64,000 nucleotides of DNA. Origin: an uncultured Alphaproteobacteria bacterium. GTDB lineage: Bacteria; Pseudomonadota; Alphaproteobacteria; HIMB59; GCA-002718135. Under the pieces are notes generated by a model. That model searched no databases and was not told where the DNA came from. It was given only the letters and a program-made list of their open reading frames with translations. The stretch lies in NCBI GenBank assembly GCA_902621725.1, contig CACNND010000003.1, forward strand, positions 1 through 64,000. Reading direction: 5' to 3'. Made by a program: the position numbers and the translations under genes. Numbering within the stretch: the first letter of the stretch is position 1; every line of letters begins with the position of its first letter. Shown in pieces: positions 10,304-19,619 of the stretch.

Positions 10304-11332
10304 ATGCCGTATAAAGCTAGCACAAAAAGATATGAAAAATTAACCTACAGAAGATGTGGAAATAGCGGATTGCTTTTACCCCCCATTACGCTTGGTCTTT
10401 GGCATAATTTTGGTGGAAAAAAATCTATGCCTAATGAATCTAAAAAAATGCTTTTTAGAGCATTTGATAGAGGTGTAACTCATTTTGATTTAGCTAATAA
10501 TTATGGCCCTCCTTATGGTTCGGCTGAAACTAATTTTGGTCAATTGATGAAGTCAGATTTAAATAAATATAGAGATGAATTAATTATATCAACTAAAGCT
10601 GGTTACGATATGTGGCCTGGCCCATATGGAGAATGGGGTTCAAAAAAATATTTAACTGCAAGTCTTGATCAAAGTTTGAAAAGGATGAATTTAGAATATG
10701 TTGATATATTTTATTCACATCGTTTTGACCCATTAACTCCTCTAGAAGAAACTGCTGATGCTTTAACTCAATCAATTAGAAGCGGTAAAGCTTTATATGT
10801 TGGTATTTCTTCTTATAGTTCAAAGCAAACAATTAAAATGAATAAACTATTAAAAGAAAGAGGAGTCAGGTGCCTTATTCATCAACCCTCTTATTCAATG
10901 ATCAATAGATGGGTAGAAAAAGATTTATTATCTACATTAAAAAAACTTGAAATAGGATGTATAGCCTTTTCCCCACTTGCTCAGGGTATGCTTTCAGGAA
11001 AATATTTAAAATCTATTCCCAAAATATCTAGAATATCAGATAATTCTTCATTAGATAAAAAAATGATTACAAAAAATTATCTATTGAAGATTAAAGAATT
11101 AACAAAAATTGCCAAAAAAAGAGGTCAGTCATTACCTCAAATGGCTTTATCATGGGTATTAAGACACCCAACGATGACTTCAGCTTTAATTGGTGCAAGA
11201 ACTGTAAAACAACTTGATGAATGTTTGGATAGTCAAAAAAATATGAATTTCTCATCAAAAGAATTAAGACAAATAAATAAGTACGCTAGGGAAGAAAATA
11301 TTAATCTTTGGGCAAAATCAAGTAGTAATTAA
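10304..11332 (+). CDS. aldo/keto reductase (YghZ-like)
   Basis: 342 aa; YRRCGNSGLLLPPITLGLW, HFDLANNYGPPYGSAE, STKAGYDMWPGPYGEWGS motifs. Confidence 0.95.
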   Translation: MPYKASTKRYEKLTYRRCGNSGLLLPPITLGLWHNFGGKKSMPNESKKMLFRAFDRGVTHFDLANNYGPPYGSAETNFGQLMKSDLNKYRDELIISTKAGYDMWPGPYGEWGSKKYLTASLDQSLKRMNLEYVDIFYSHRFDPLTPLEETADALTQSIRSGKALYVGISSYSSKQTIKMNKLLKERGVRCLIHQPSYSMINRWVEKDLLSTLKKLEIGCIAFSPLAQGMLSGKYLKSIPKISRISDNSSLDKKMITKNYLLKIKELTKIAKKRGQSLPQMALSWVLRHPTMTSALIGARTVKQLDECLDSQKNMNFSSKELRQINKYAREENINLWAKSSSN

Positions 11333-11428
11333 GTTAATTATATTAAAATTAAACAATATTAATTAAAAAAACTTTTAAGAAGAATCATTTATTATTTGAT
11401 ATGTTTTATTAAATAGGAGATTTTTTTT

Positions 11429-11854
11429 ATGTCACAACATATTCTTGAAGCAGGTGGAACATTACCTTTTATCTTTCATGTTTTATTTATGTTATTTAAT
11501 GTCTTTGTAATTTATCAATTCTTTTTTAATAATAAATTTTTTGATGAACTTGGTTTTTCAAATGAAGAACCGAAAACTATTTTCAGAGGTAATTTTGGAG
11601 TAATTTTTTTAGCTATACTTTTAATGTCTATTCTTTTAACCTTTGATGTTACAGAAAATACTTATGAAGAGAATGTTATTCAGTATGAATTCTGGTATTC
11701 ATTTTTAGCAATACTCTTTTTATTTGCTACAATAAATGGAGTTTTAAGATATTTCAATTTTGTGAATAATTATGGTTTTAAACCAAATATTAGAGGATTA
11801 ATGTTTCCGTTAATCGGTTTAATACTGGTAGCTTTAAAATTGATAACCACTTAA
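11429..11854 (+). CDS. hypothetical membrane protein
   Basis: 141 aa hydrophobic ORF with upstream RBS-like sequence. Confidence 0.65.
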   Translation: MSQHILEAGGTLPFIFHVLFMLFNVFVIYQFFFNNKFFDELGFSNEEPKTIFRGNFGVIFLAILLMSILLTFDVTENTYEENVIQYEFWYSFLAILFLFATINGVLRYFNFVNNYGFKPNIRGLMFPLIGLILVALKLITT

Positions 11855-11866
11855 CAGAAATTTTTT

Positions 11867-11891
11867 AAAGGCGGTTGTTTTGATCGCCTTT
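11867..11891. terminator. hairpin between convergent genes, possible bidirectional terminator
   Basis: Perfect inverted repeat AAAGGCG-N11-CGCCTTT between convergent ORFs; no strong T-run on either side. Confidence 0.45.
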
Positions 11892-12288
11892 AATTAAAAT
11901 AACTTCTTATTTTTTTTCTTGAAGCAAAATGTAAGATTAATGAAACTATAAATAAGAAAAAAACAAAATAGTATTCTCTTAATTCAACTTGAGTAGTATA
12001 AAAAACAAATAAACAACAAATTGTAAATGATTTAATATAAATTTCTAAAAACTGAATAGGATAAAGTTTATCTGATTGAAGGAAAATATATCTAAATCCA
12101 AAGTAAGCAAAAGTAAGAAAGACAGCTAATCTGACTGAAGTAATTCTATGATATGGTATTTCTTGTTTTTCAACTATAGTGAAAGGAAAATAGATAGTTA
12201 CACCCATAATCTCTGCAATTATAAATGCTACAGCCCATAAGCTTAATAAACCAATGATAATTTTAGCTAAAGTTTTTACCATAATCAA
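11890..12288 (-). CDS. hypothetical membrane protein
   Basis: 132 aa multi-TM ORF. Confidence 0.6.
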   Translation of the reverse strand: MIMVKTLAKIIIGLLSLWAVAFIIAEIMGVTIYFPFTIVEKQEIPYHRITSVRLAVFLTFAYFGFRYIFLQSDKLYPIQFLEIYIKSFTICCLFVFYTTQVELREYYFVFFLFIVSLILHFASRKKIRSYFN

Positions 12289-12399
12289 TTTATGGCCTTT
12301 TTTTTACTAGGGTTTTGACCAACCTATTTGTTTATTTTAACTAAATTTTAATAAAAAATACATAAATTTTGATTTGATTGCAGAAAACTAAGTTATTTC

Positions 12400-12795
12400 T
12401 TATCTAAAGTTATCTTTAATTGGAGAAAAATATAAAAGAATCAAAATTGCGCCACTTATTAATCCACCAATTTGATCAAGCATACCACTAAAAGCAGTAT
12501 AGATAACAGAACCACTAAAATAATTTAGAACTATACCGGCTACTACTAAAAATAAATACAATGGTTTGCCGTAAGAGATAAATCTATAAAGTAAATTTAA
12601 AGTAAATAGATATAAAAAGAATAAACTAATAGATACTATTCGAGAAAAATTTTCAAAATTAGATAATAATCCATCATTTAAATTTTCATAAAGATTAGAA
12701 ATTTCCGATGGTTGATACATAGATGATATAACCATTAAAATTATAACGATAAAATCTGCTAGAATTAAATTTTTAAAAATCTTTTCAATTTCCAT
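12400..12795 (-). CDS. hypothetical membrane protein
   Basis: 131 aa multi-TM ORF. Confidence 0.6.
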   Translation of the reverse strand: MEIEKIFKNLILADFIVIILMVISSMYQPSEISNLYENLNDGLLSNFENFSRIVSISLFFLYLFTLNLLYRFISYGKPLYLFLVVAGIVLNYFSGSVIYTAFSGMLDQIGGLISGAILILLYFSPIKDNFR

Positions 12796-12906
12796 AATAG
12801 ATATAAATTCAAATAAATAGGGTATTTAACTTAGATATGTAGTTTAAATATTACAATAAGATTATTAAAATCTATTTAAAAATAAATTAGATATTAAAAA
12901 TTATAT

Positions 12907-13269
12907 TTACCACATTGAATGGATAATATCTGAACTATTAATTTTTACTAAATTTTCACATTTACTTTCAAAATCACTGAAATCATCTCTAAAAGTTGCA
13001 CCATTTTTTTGTGCTTGCTCAAAATGATCATCTATTCCAGCTTGATTTTCATAAACCTCTGTTAAGATTAGAGACATATTACCTGTTTTATTTCCATCCT
13101 TGAATTCGGGACCTATAGACCAATTCAGCATTAGAAGTGCTTTATCACCCTCCTTTGTATGTGTTTCATTCATCCATTTTGTATGATCTTCTGCAATTCT
13201 ATTTGCGATATCTATAAGTTCAGGTTTAAAAATCCATAAATACTGAAGTTGTTTTTTATTTTGAAACAT
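12907..13269 (-). CDS. hypothetical protein, possible dimeric alpha-beta barrel
   Basis: 120 aa ORF with strong SD (aaggaggaaat). Confidence 0.65.
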   Translation of the reverse strand: MFQNKKQLQYLWIFKPELIDIANRIAEDHTKWMNETHTKEGDKALLMLNWSIGPEFKDGNKTGNMSLILTEVYENQAGIDDHFEQAQKNGATFRDDFSDFESKCENLVKINSSDIIHSMW

Positions 13270-13323
13270 ATTTCCTCCTTTTTTGTAATAATACTAATTA
13301 GTTAACAAAATCTTTCAAATAAA

Positions 13324-14163
13324 TTATTGTTGAGAATTATTTTCTAATGTTTGTACATGAATATCTAAGTTTTCTATCACAGCATCATTATTAATATTTC
13401 CATAAAAAACACCTTTAATAGGTGATGCGTAACTTGCATCAAGTCCACAAGAAACACGTACGTATCTTTCATCTGGACTGCACTTATTTGTAGGATCAAA
13501 TCCCACCCAACCTAAGTCATTGATATAAAATTCTGCCCAGGCATGTGTGGATTGAAATTCTGAAGAATGGGAATTGTTATGCATATAACCATTTACGTAT
13601 CTAGCAGGTATTCCTAAAGTTTTTGCTGCGGCAATCATTATATGTGCTTGATCCTGACAGACTCCCTTTTTCTGATTAAATGCTTCAATGGCTGTTGTTT
13701 GATTATTTGTCGTTAAAGGTTTGTATTCAATTTTTTCAGCTACTAGATTCATCAGATTATGAGATGTTTCTAGATTTTCATTTTCATTAAAACCATTTTT
13801 AGCTTCGATAGCTAAATTTTTTATATCCGCATTTGCTTTTGTTAAATTTGATTCTCTTAAGTAAACTAATGGATCTATTTTATCAGAAGCACTCTGGTAA
13901 ATTCCTTTTGTATCAAATGTTTCGACTTTTCCAAGAACTGTAAATTGTATTTTTTTTACTTTATTTGTATTTGTAAAACTTTGAATATTATTAGCTTCAC
14001 CATCCTGATAAATTTTTGATTTTTTGGCTGAGTCGTTATGGACATTCCACTCTAGAATTTTAAGACCATTATACTCTGAAGGATGCAATTTAGTGGTTTG
14101 AATTAATCCCGCAACTGGATTTTTATATTCATATTTAGTTGTATGTTCAATTATTAGCTCCAT
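13324..14163 (-). CDS. transglutaminase family protein with bacterial N-terminal domain
   Basis: MELIIEHTTKYEYKNPV N-terminus, KKGVCQDQAHIMIAAAKTLGIPARYVNGY and HAWAEFYINDLGWVGFDPTN catalytic motifs; track start 14202 probably too long. Confidence 0.93.
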   Translation of the reverse strand: MELIIEHTTKYEYKNPVAGLIQTTKLHPSEYNGLKILEWNVHNDSAKKSKIYQDGEANNIQSFTNTNKVKKIQFTVLGKVETFDTKGIYQSASDKIDPLVYLRESNLTKANADIKNLAIEAKNGFNENENLETSHNLMNLVAEKIEYKPLTTNNQTTAIEAFNQKKGVCQDQAHIMIAAAKTLGIPARYVNGYMHNNSHSSEFQSTHAWAEFYINDLGWVGFDPTNKCSPDERYVRVSCGLDASYASPIKGVFYGNINNDAVIENLDIHVQTLENNSQQ

Positions 14164-14164
14164 A

Positions 14165-15100
14165 TTAATTAAAAAACTCCTTATGTATTTCGTTATCAAC
14201 ACTAGATATTTTTCTAATAAATTGTGTTACAAATTGATGAAGACCATATTCAACAATAGTTTCTATTTTTTCTTCTTGAATTTTAGTATTTAGATCTTTT
14301 AAATTATTATAAATTCTTCCAACTTTTTCTGGACTGCATGTTAGATTAGTTAAATGTTTGACAATATTTTGAATACAAAAACTTAAAGATCTAGGACAAT
14401 TATTATTTAAAACTAAAAAATCAGCAATTTTAGTTGCAGTAATATTGCCATCGTATGCCCATCTAAAAGCTCTAAAAGATGATAGAGAACGAAGCAATAT
14501 ACTCCATTGCATATTATCGATATTGCCTCCTACATATTGAGGTTTTGGTAATAAAACAAAATACTTTACATCTAATAATCTCGCAGAATTATCTGCTCTC
14601 TCAATAAATAAACCAAGAAAAAGAAAATTATAACCATCATTTCTAAGCAAAGAACTTAATGATCCTCTGAATAAGTTTACTTGTTCTATTGTCCACTCTG
14701 TCAGATCAGGTAAATCAGATTTTATAAATTTTTTTTCTTTTAAGTTTAGTATCTCTTGATAAGTTTTGTTAATTGCTAACCAAGACTCAGGAGTAAATGA
14801 AGTTCTAACTACTAATGCATTATTTCGTGCATTAAGAATACAATTGTAAACAGATGAAGGATTACTTTCATCAAAAAATAAATAATCTTCGACATTTTTC
14901 TGTTCAATTGTATCATATTTATTTTTATATCCCTCAATTGCTCCAGCAGCGGATAAAACTGATTCCCATTCATTATTATAACCACTTGGATTTGGAAAAA
15001 GAGACATTCTATAACCAACGTCCAAGAGCCTTGCTGTTGTTTCAGCTCTTTCCATATAACGACTGATCCAATATAGATATTCAGCAGTTCTACTTAACAT
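14165..15100 (-). CDS. alpha-E domain-containing protein (COG2307-type)
   Basis: MLSRTAEYLYWISRYMERAETTARLLDVGYRM N-terminus. Confidence 0.93.
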   Translation of the reverse strand: MLSRTAEYLYWISRYMERAETTARLLDVGYRMSLFPNPSGYNNEWESVLSAAGAIEGYKNKYDTIEQKNVEDYLFFDESNPSSVYNCILNARNNALVVRTSFTPESWLAINKTYQEILNLKEKKFIKSDLPDLTEWTIEQVNLFRGSLSSLLRNDGYNFLFLGLFIERADNSARLLDVKYFVLLPKPQYVGGNIDNMQWSILLRSLSSFRAFRWAYDGNITATKIADFLVLNNNCPRSLSFCIQNIVKHLTNLTCSPEKVGRIYNNLKDLNTKIQEEKIETIVEYGLHQFVTQFIRKISSVDNEIHKEFFN

Positions 15101-15109
15101 TTTTATTCC

Positions 15110-16516
15110 TCATTCAGCTAATACCCATGTGTCTTTCACACCGCCTCCTTGGCTAGAATTTACAACAAACGAACCTTCATTCATTGCAACTCTAGTTAAA
15201 CCGCCAGAACTTAATTGAGCCTGCTCTCCAATTAAACAAAATGGTCGTAAATCTACCCTTCTTCCCTTAACTTCATTTTTGATAAGTGTTGGTGAAAATG
15301 AAAGATCAAGTAAAGGTTGAGCTATATATCCTTTTGGATTTGTTGAGAGTTTTGTTTTAAATTCATCTATAGAGGATTTAGAAGATTTTGGACCTATTAA
15401 CATCCCATAACCTCCGGATCCATCAACTTCTTTTACGACAAGTTCATTAATATTATCTAAAACATATTTTAATTCTTGTTCCTTTTCGCAATTCCATGTT
15501 TCAACGTTATCTAAGATTGGTTGTTCACCTAAATAAAATTTGATCATCTCAGGTACATAAATATAAATTGCTTTGTCATCAGCTATACCTGCCCCAGGTG
15601 CTGAACAGATATTGACACCACCTGTTCTATAAACATCCATAATTCCTGGAATACCAATCACAGATTGAGGGTTAAAACATAGAGGATCTAAAAAATCGTC
15701 ATCTATTCTTCTATAAACAACATCTACTCTTCTTGGACCATCAACTGTTTTCATATAAAGATATTTTCCTTCAACAAATAAATCTGTTGATTCAACCATT
15801 TCAATACCCATTTGATCTGATAAAAAACTATGTTCGTAATAAGCGCTATTTAAAGGACCAGGTGTAAGTAACACACATACTGGTTCTGGATTTTCACATT
15901 TAATAGGAGCTAAACTCATCAATGTTTGCAAAAGTCTTGTTGGGTAGTCATCTATTGGTGTTACTCTGTTGTTATGAAATAAATCAGGAAACATTCGCAT
16001 CATTATTTCTCTATTTTCTAGCATGTAAGAAACACCACTTGGCGTTCGACAATTATCTTCTAAAACAAAATAATCATTGGGACCTGTTCTTACTAAATCA
16101 ATACCAATTATAGGACTATAGATATCTCTAGGAGGTGAAAAACCAAACATTGATGGTTCAAATGATTTTTTTTTGTAAATAATTTCTTTAGGAATTATAT
16201 TGGCTTTTATTATTTCACCTTGATTATAAATATCAGCAAGAAAAGCATTAAGTGCTTTAGCTCTTTGAATTACTCCTCTTTCTAATCTTAACCATTCAGT
16301 ATATGTAAATATCCTTGGAATTAAATCAAACGGAATAATTCTTTCTCTTGCAGTTTCATTATTTGTAGAAAATGTAATTCCAATATTTCTAAAATGAGTT
16401 TCAGCTTCAGCATTCTTTTCAAAAATGACTTTTGAAGTCATTTGATCTAACCAATCATTAATATTATTATAATGATTTCTTATAACTGACTCAGATTGAT
16501 ACATTTCATTAAACAT
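15110..16516 (-). CDS. circularly permuted ATP-grasp type 2 protein (COG2308-type)
   Basis: 468 aa; EDNCRTPSGVSYMLENREIMMRMFPDLF, TPGPLNSAYYEHSFL, VVKEVDGSGGYGMLIGP motifs. Confidence 0.94.
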   Translation of the reverse strand: MFNEMYQSESVIRNHYNNINDWLDQMTSKVIFEKNAEAETHFRNIGITFSTNNETARERIIPFDLIPRIFTYTEWLRLERGVIQRAKALNAFLADIYNQGEIIKANIIPKEIIYKKKSFEPSMFGFSPPRDIYSPIIGIDLVRTGPNDYFVLEDNCRTPSGVSYMLENREIMMRMFPDLFHNNRVTPIDDYPTRLLQTLMSLAPIKCENPEPVCVLLTPGPLNSAYYEHSFLSDQMGIEMVESTDLFVEGKYLYMKTVDGPRRVDVVYRRIDDDFLDPLCFNPQSVIGIPGIMDVYRTGGVNICSAPGAGIADDKAIYIYVPEMIKFYLGEQPILDNVETWNCEKEQELKYVLDNINELVVKEVDGSGGYGMLIGPKSSKSSIDEFKTKLSTNPKGYIAQPLLDLSFSPTLIKNEVKGRRVDLRPFCLIGEQAQLSSGGLTRVAMNEGSFVVNSSQGGGVKDTWVLAE

Positions 16517-16643
16517 TAAGGGGCAAACCTCTTGAGATTTGAATAGAATATCTTTTTATTATCTAACTTTTTGACCATAGTTATAACAAACCTTTCTTAT
16601 CCGTTATAATTCATGCTTAGCTATGGAAATTAATAATAAGATC

Positions 16644-16694
16644 CGCGTTCCTTCAGCTTTAGCCTACTTCCGATCTGTTATCACAGATTGAACG
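16644..16694 (-). promoter_or_regulatory. putative glutamine riboswitch aptamer (glnA RNA type), gene-proximal copy
   Basis: Minus-strand RNA CGUUCAAUCUGUGAUAACAGAUCGGAAGUAGGCUAAAGCUGAAGGAACGCG: P1 CGUUC/GAACG, P2 AUCUGU/ACAGAU, short P3 GGC/GCU, conserved CGGAAGUA...GAAGGAACGC junction. Confidence 0.85.
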
Positions 16695-16709
16695 GTTTAA
16701 TAACTTGCA

Positions 16710-16761
16710 TGCGTTCCTTCAACTTTCGTTTACTTCCGTTTTGAATTATTCAAAATGAACG
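16710..16761 (-). promoter_or_regulatory. putative glutamine riboswitch aptamer (glnA RNA type), distal tandem copy
   Basis: Minus-strand RNA CGUUCAUUUUGAAUAAUUCAAAACGGAAGUAAACGAAAGUUGAAGGAACGC: same junction with a completely different P2 (UUUUGAAU/AUUCAAAA) and P3 (AAC-GAAA-GUU). Confidence 0.85.
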
Positions 16762-16865
16762 ATGAAATTTTAATAATAAAATTTATTTATTTTTAAAAAT
16801 GAATTTCATACTTATTTGATATGCATTTTTTGCATATACAAAATAATATTGAATTACTTACACTT

Positions 16866-17573
16866 TTAATAGTCTTTTATTGATCTAAGAAAACAAATAT
16901 AAATAAAATAACCCGTACAAATTAACCAAATTAAAAGAACAATAGTATCATTTATGATTAAGTTTATTTCTGTTTTTGTTACTAGTCGTAGTGTTGTTGC
17001 GGCCCAAACAACAGTAAAAAAAATTGTTAAATTTCTAAATGATTTCACTCTTAATGGATGAACAAACTTCCATGGAACAAATGTTAATATTGATAAAATT
17101 ATTATAACAACAAGATTTATCCATTCATTTGTATTTAATATAAAAAAATATAAAACCACAATATTCCAGACTGCAGGAAAACCCTGGAAATAATAATCAT
17201 CCGTTTTCATATTAACATTAATAAATGTATACAATGAAACTCCAAAAATAAGAGCCGGCATAATCATTTCAAAGCTAGATGGCACCATCTGAAACCAGTA
17301 AATCATTAAAGCTGGGTTGATAACATAATTTAGATAATCAATAATAGAATCTAAAATGATTCCATCTAGATTTGGTGCTTTTTCTTCAACTCCAACCTTC
17401 CGAGCTAATGTTCCATCTACACCATCAACAAGTAAGGCCATGCCAAGCCATAAAAAACTACCAGCTTGATCATTATTTAATATTGATATTAATGCAAGAA
17501 ATCCAAGTATGGCTCCTGATCCGGTAAAAGCATGAACACTCCATGCAGATATTTGATCTTTATCAACTTTCAT
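16866..17573 (-). CDS. pcs: phosphatidylcholine synthase
   Basis: 235 aa; SAWSVHAFTGSGAILGFLAL, LLVDGVDGTLAR (CDP-alcohol phosphotransferase), IDYLNYVINPALMIY motifs. Confidence 0.9.
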   Translation of the reverse strand: MKVDKDQISAWSVHAFTGSGAILGFLALISILNNDQAGSFLWLGMALLVDGVDGTLARKVGVEEKAPNLDGIILDSIIDYLNYVINPALMIYWFQMVPSSFEMIMPALIFGVSLYTFINVNMKTDDYYFQGFPAVWNIVVLYFFILNTNEWINLVVIIILSILTFVPWKFVHPLRVKSFRNLTIFFTVVWAATTLRLVTKTEINLIINDTIVLLIWLICTGYFIYICFLRSIKDY

Positions 17574-17668
17574 AAATAATTTTGGTCTTTATCACTAAAA
17601 TTAAATAAAATAAAATTTTACAAAAAAAGATTAAAAAATTAGGGTTTTTAGGGATTATAAAATTGGAC

Positions 17669-18046
17669 TTATAATAATTTTATAATATCACTGTCACCTT
17701 CAGCAAAATTGTAATTTTTAAATTCATTTTTTGTAACCCAAGCTGAGTCCTCGTGTTCATTTAAATAAATTTCACCACTAGCATGAGAACATATAAAATA
17801 ATGTAGATTAACATTTATTTTGTCATCTTGATAATTTTCTTCACCTAATTTTTTTTTAATATTTATTTCGATATTAAGCTCTTCTTTTATTTCTCTTTTT
17901 AATGCTTTTTCAAAACTTTCATCTTGCTCTACTTTACCTCCAGGAAATTCCCAGCTTAATCCCATGTGTTTATTTCTATTTCTTTGCGCAATAAAAAATC
18001 TATTATCTTTTATAATTATTGCTGCAACAACATTGAATTTATCCAT
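17669..18046 (-). CDS. (deoxy)nucleoside triphosphate pyrophosphohydrolase, NUDIX (MutT-like)
   Basis: GGKVEQDESFEKALKREIKEELNIEI Nudix box. Confidence 0.9.
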   Translation of the reverse strand: MDKFNVVAAIIIKDNRFFIAQRNRNKHMGLSWEFPGGKVEQDESFEKALKREIKEELNIEINIKKKLGEENYQDDKINVNLHYFICSHASGEIYLNEHEDSAWVTKNEFKNYNFAEGDSDIIKLL

Positions 18047-19524
18047 TAACTAGTATTATCACGAATAAACTGATTTGCTTTTTTTATTATATTATTTTTC
18101 CTCTCTATATTCATTTTATCATAGATATTAACCATCATATTTAAACGTGGATTAGATTGAAAAAATTTTCTATTTTTATTAATAAAACGCCAATACAATC
18201 CATCCATAATATCATTCCAATTTCCTTTTTTAAAATTCATCATTTTCATAAAATAACTTGAACCACAAATATACGGTTTAGTGCTAAATATTCCTCCATC
18301 ACTAAACAATCCCATTCCATAAACATTAGGTGACATTACCCAATCAGAACTATCAACAAACATTTCCATAAACCAGTTATAAACCTCATTAGGTTTAATT
18401 TCACACAAGTTCATAATGTTGCATAAAATCATTAACCTCTCAATATGATGCGTGTATCCATATTTTTGCGCATTTCTAATTGAGTGATCTAAAGGATCTA
18501 ATCCGGTTGTACCATCATACCATTTTTTAGTAAGAGAATTTTTATGCTTAAAGAAATTATTTTTTTCTAATTGTTGATCATAATTTTGATATATCCCCCT
18601 AATGAATTCTCTCCATCCAATAATTTGCCTTATATAACCTTCATAAGAATTAATATTAATTTTATTTTCAACTTTTCTTACTCTATCAATAATTAGTTCT
18701 GGTGTTAATAAACCTAAATTAATCATGGGGCTTAGAACACTGTGAAATAAAAAGTTATTATTGGTATCAACTGCATCTTCGTAATCACCAAATAAATTAA
18801 ATTTTTTAATAATAAAATAATCTAACCATTTAACAGCATCATCATAAGTTGTAGGTAACCAAAAATTATCAACTTGGCCTGGGTGATTTTTAAAAATTGT
18901 GTTTATTTGTTGTTTTAAAACTTTTGTATGCTTTGTTTCTTTTGCAGTAATCATTTCTGGTATTTTAATATCTTTAGGGAGTTTTTTTCTGTTATCTTCA
19001 TCAAAGCTCCATTTACCACCTTTTGGCTTATTATTTTCCATCAAAATATCTATTTTAGCACGGACAATTTTATAAAAATTTGCCATAAAAGGTTTTTTTG
19101 TTTTACTTAAGTAATTTTTAAATTCATCTCTTGAATTTAAAAACATGGGTGATTGTATAAAAGTTAATTTAATCTTATTTTTTTTGCATAAGGTGCTTAT
19201 TTTTTTTTCAAAAAATTTATCTTCAATCTCAAATGAAATCATTTCTTCGAATTTATTTTCTTTTATAAAATTTTCTAATTTTTTTTCATATGATATTTTA
19301 AAATCTTTTTTTAAATCAACATAATTTACTTTAAATTTATTTTTTTTTAATTCATCAGCATAAGATCTCATTGAGGATAGAAAAAGAATGAGTTTTAATT
19401 TATGATGTTTTTGAAAAGTACAAAGATCAAAACTTTCACACATAAAAATAGTTGAGTCTTTATGTTTACTTAGGTATTTTTGAGGGAATAATTGATTTCC
19501 TAGAATTAAAAATAGACTTTTCAC
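18046..19524 (-). CDS. cryptochrome/photolyase family protein (deoxyribodipyrimidine photolyase-related, FeS-BCP lineage)
   Basis: ILGNQLFP N-terminus, YGYTHHIERLMILCNIMNL, PNVYGMGLFSDGGIFSTKPYICGSSYF motifs. Confidence 0.9.
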   Translation of the reverse strand: MKSLFLILGNQLFPQKYLSKHKDSTIFMCESFDLCTFQKHHKLKLILFLSSMRSYADELKKNKFKVNYVDLKKDFKISYEKKLENFIKENKFEEMISFEIEDKFFEKKISTLCKKNKIKLTFIQSPMFLNSRDEFKNYLSKTKKPFMANFYKIVRAKIDILMENNKPKGGKWSFDEDNRKKLPKDIKIPEMITAKETKHTKVLKQQINTIFKNHPGQVDNFWLPTTYDDAVKWLDYFIIKKFNLFGDYEDAVDTNNNFLFHSVLSPMINLGLLTPELIIDRVRKVENKININSYEGYIRQIIGWREFIRGIYQNYDQQLEKNNFFKHKNSLTKKWYDGTTGLDPLDHSIRNAQKYGYTHHIERLMILCNIMNLCEIKPNEVYNWFMEMFVDSSDWVMSPNVYGMGLFSDGGIFSTKPYICGSSYFMKMMNFKKGNWNDIMDGLYWRFINKNRKFFQSNPRLNMMVNIYDKMNIERKNNIIKKANQFIRDNTS

Positions 19525-19619
19525 GATATATAAATAGTAAGTTATTAGAAAATTTATATAATTTATTAAATTTAATTGCTTATTTTAGACAATTTTTTAA
19601 TTATAATAATTGATAATTA

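Noticed and set aside
16593-16613. Possible 5-codon leader ORF (MNYNG*) on the minus strand in the riboswitch leader
   Set aside because: No convincing SD and too short to separate from chance; it also lies within a predicted stem.
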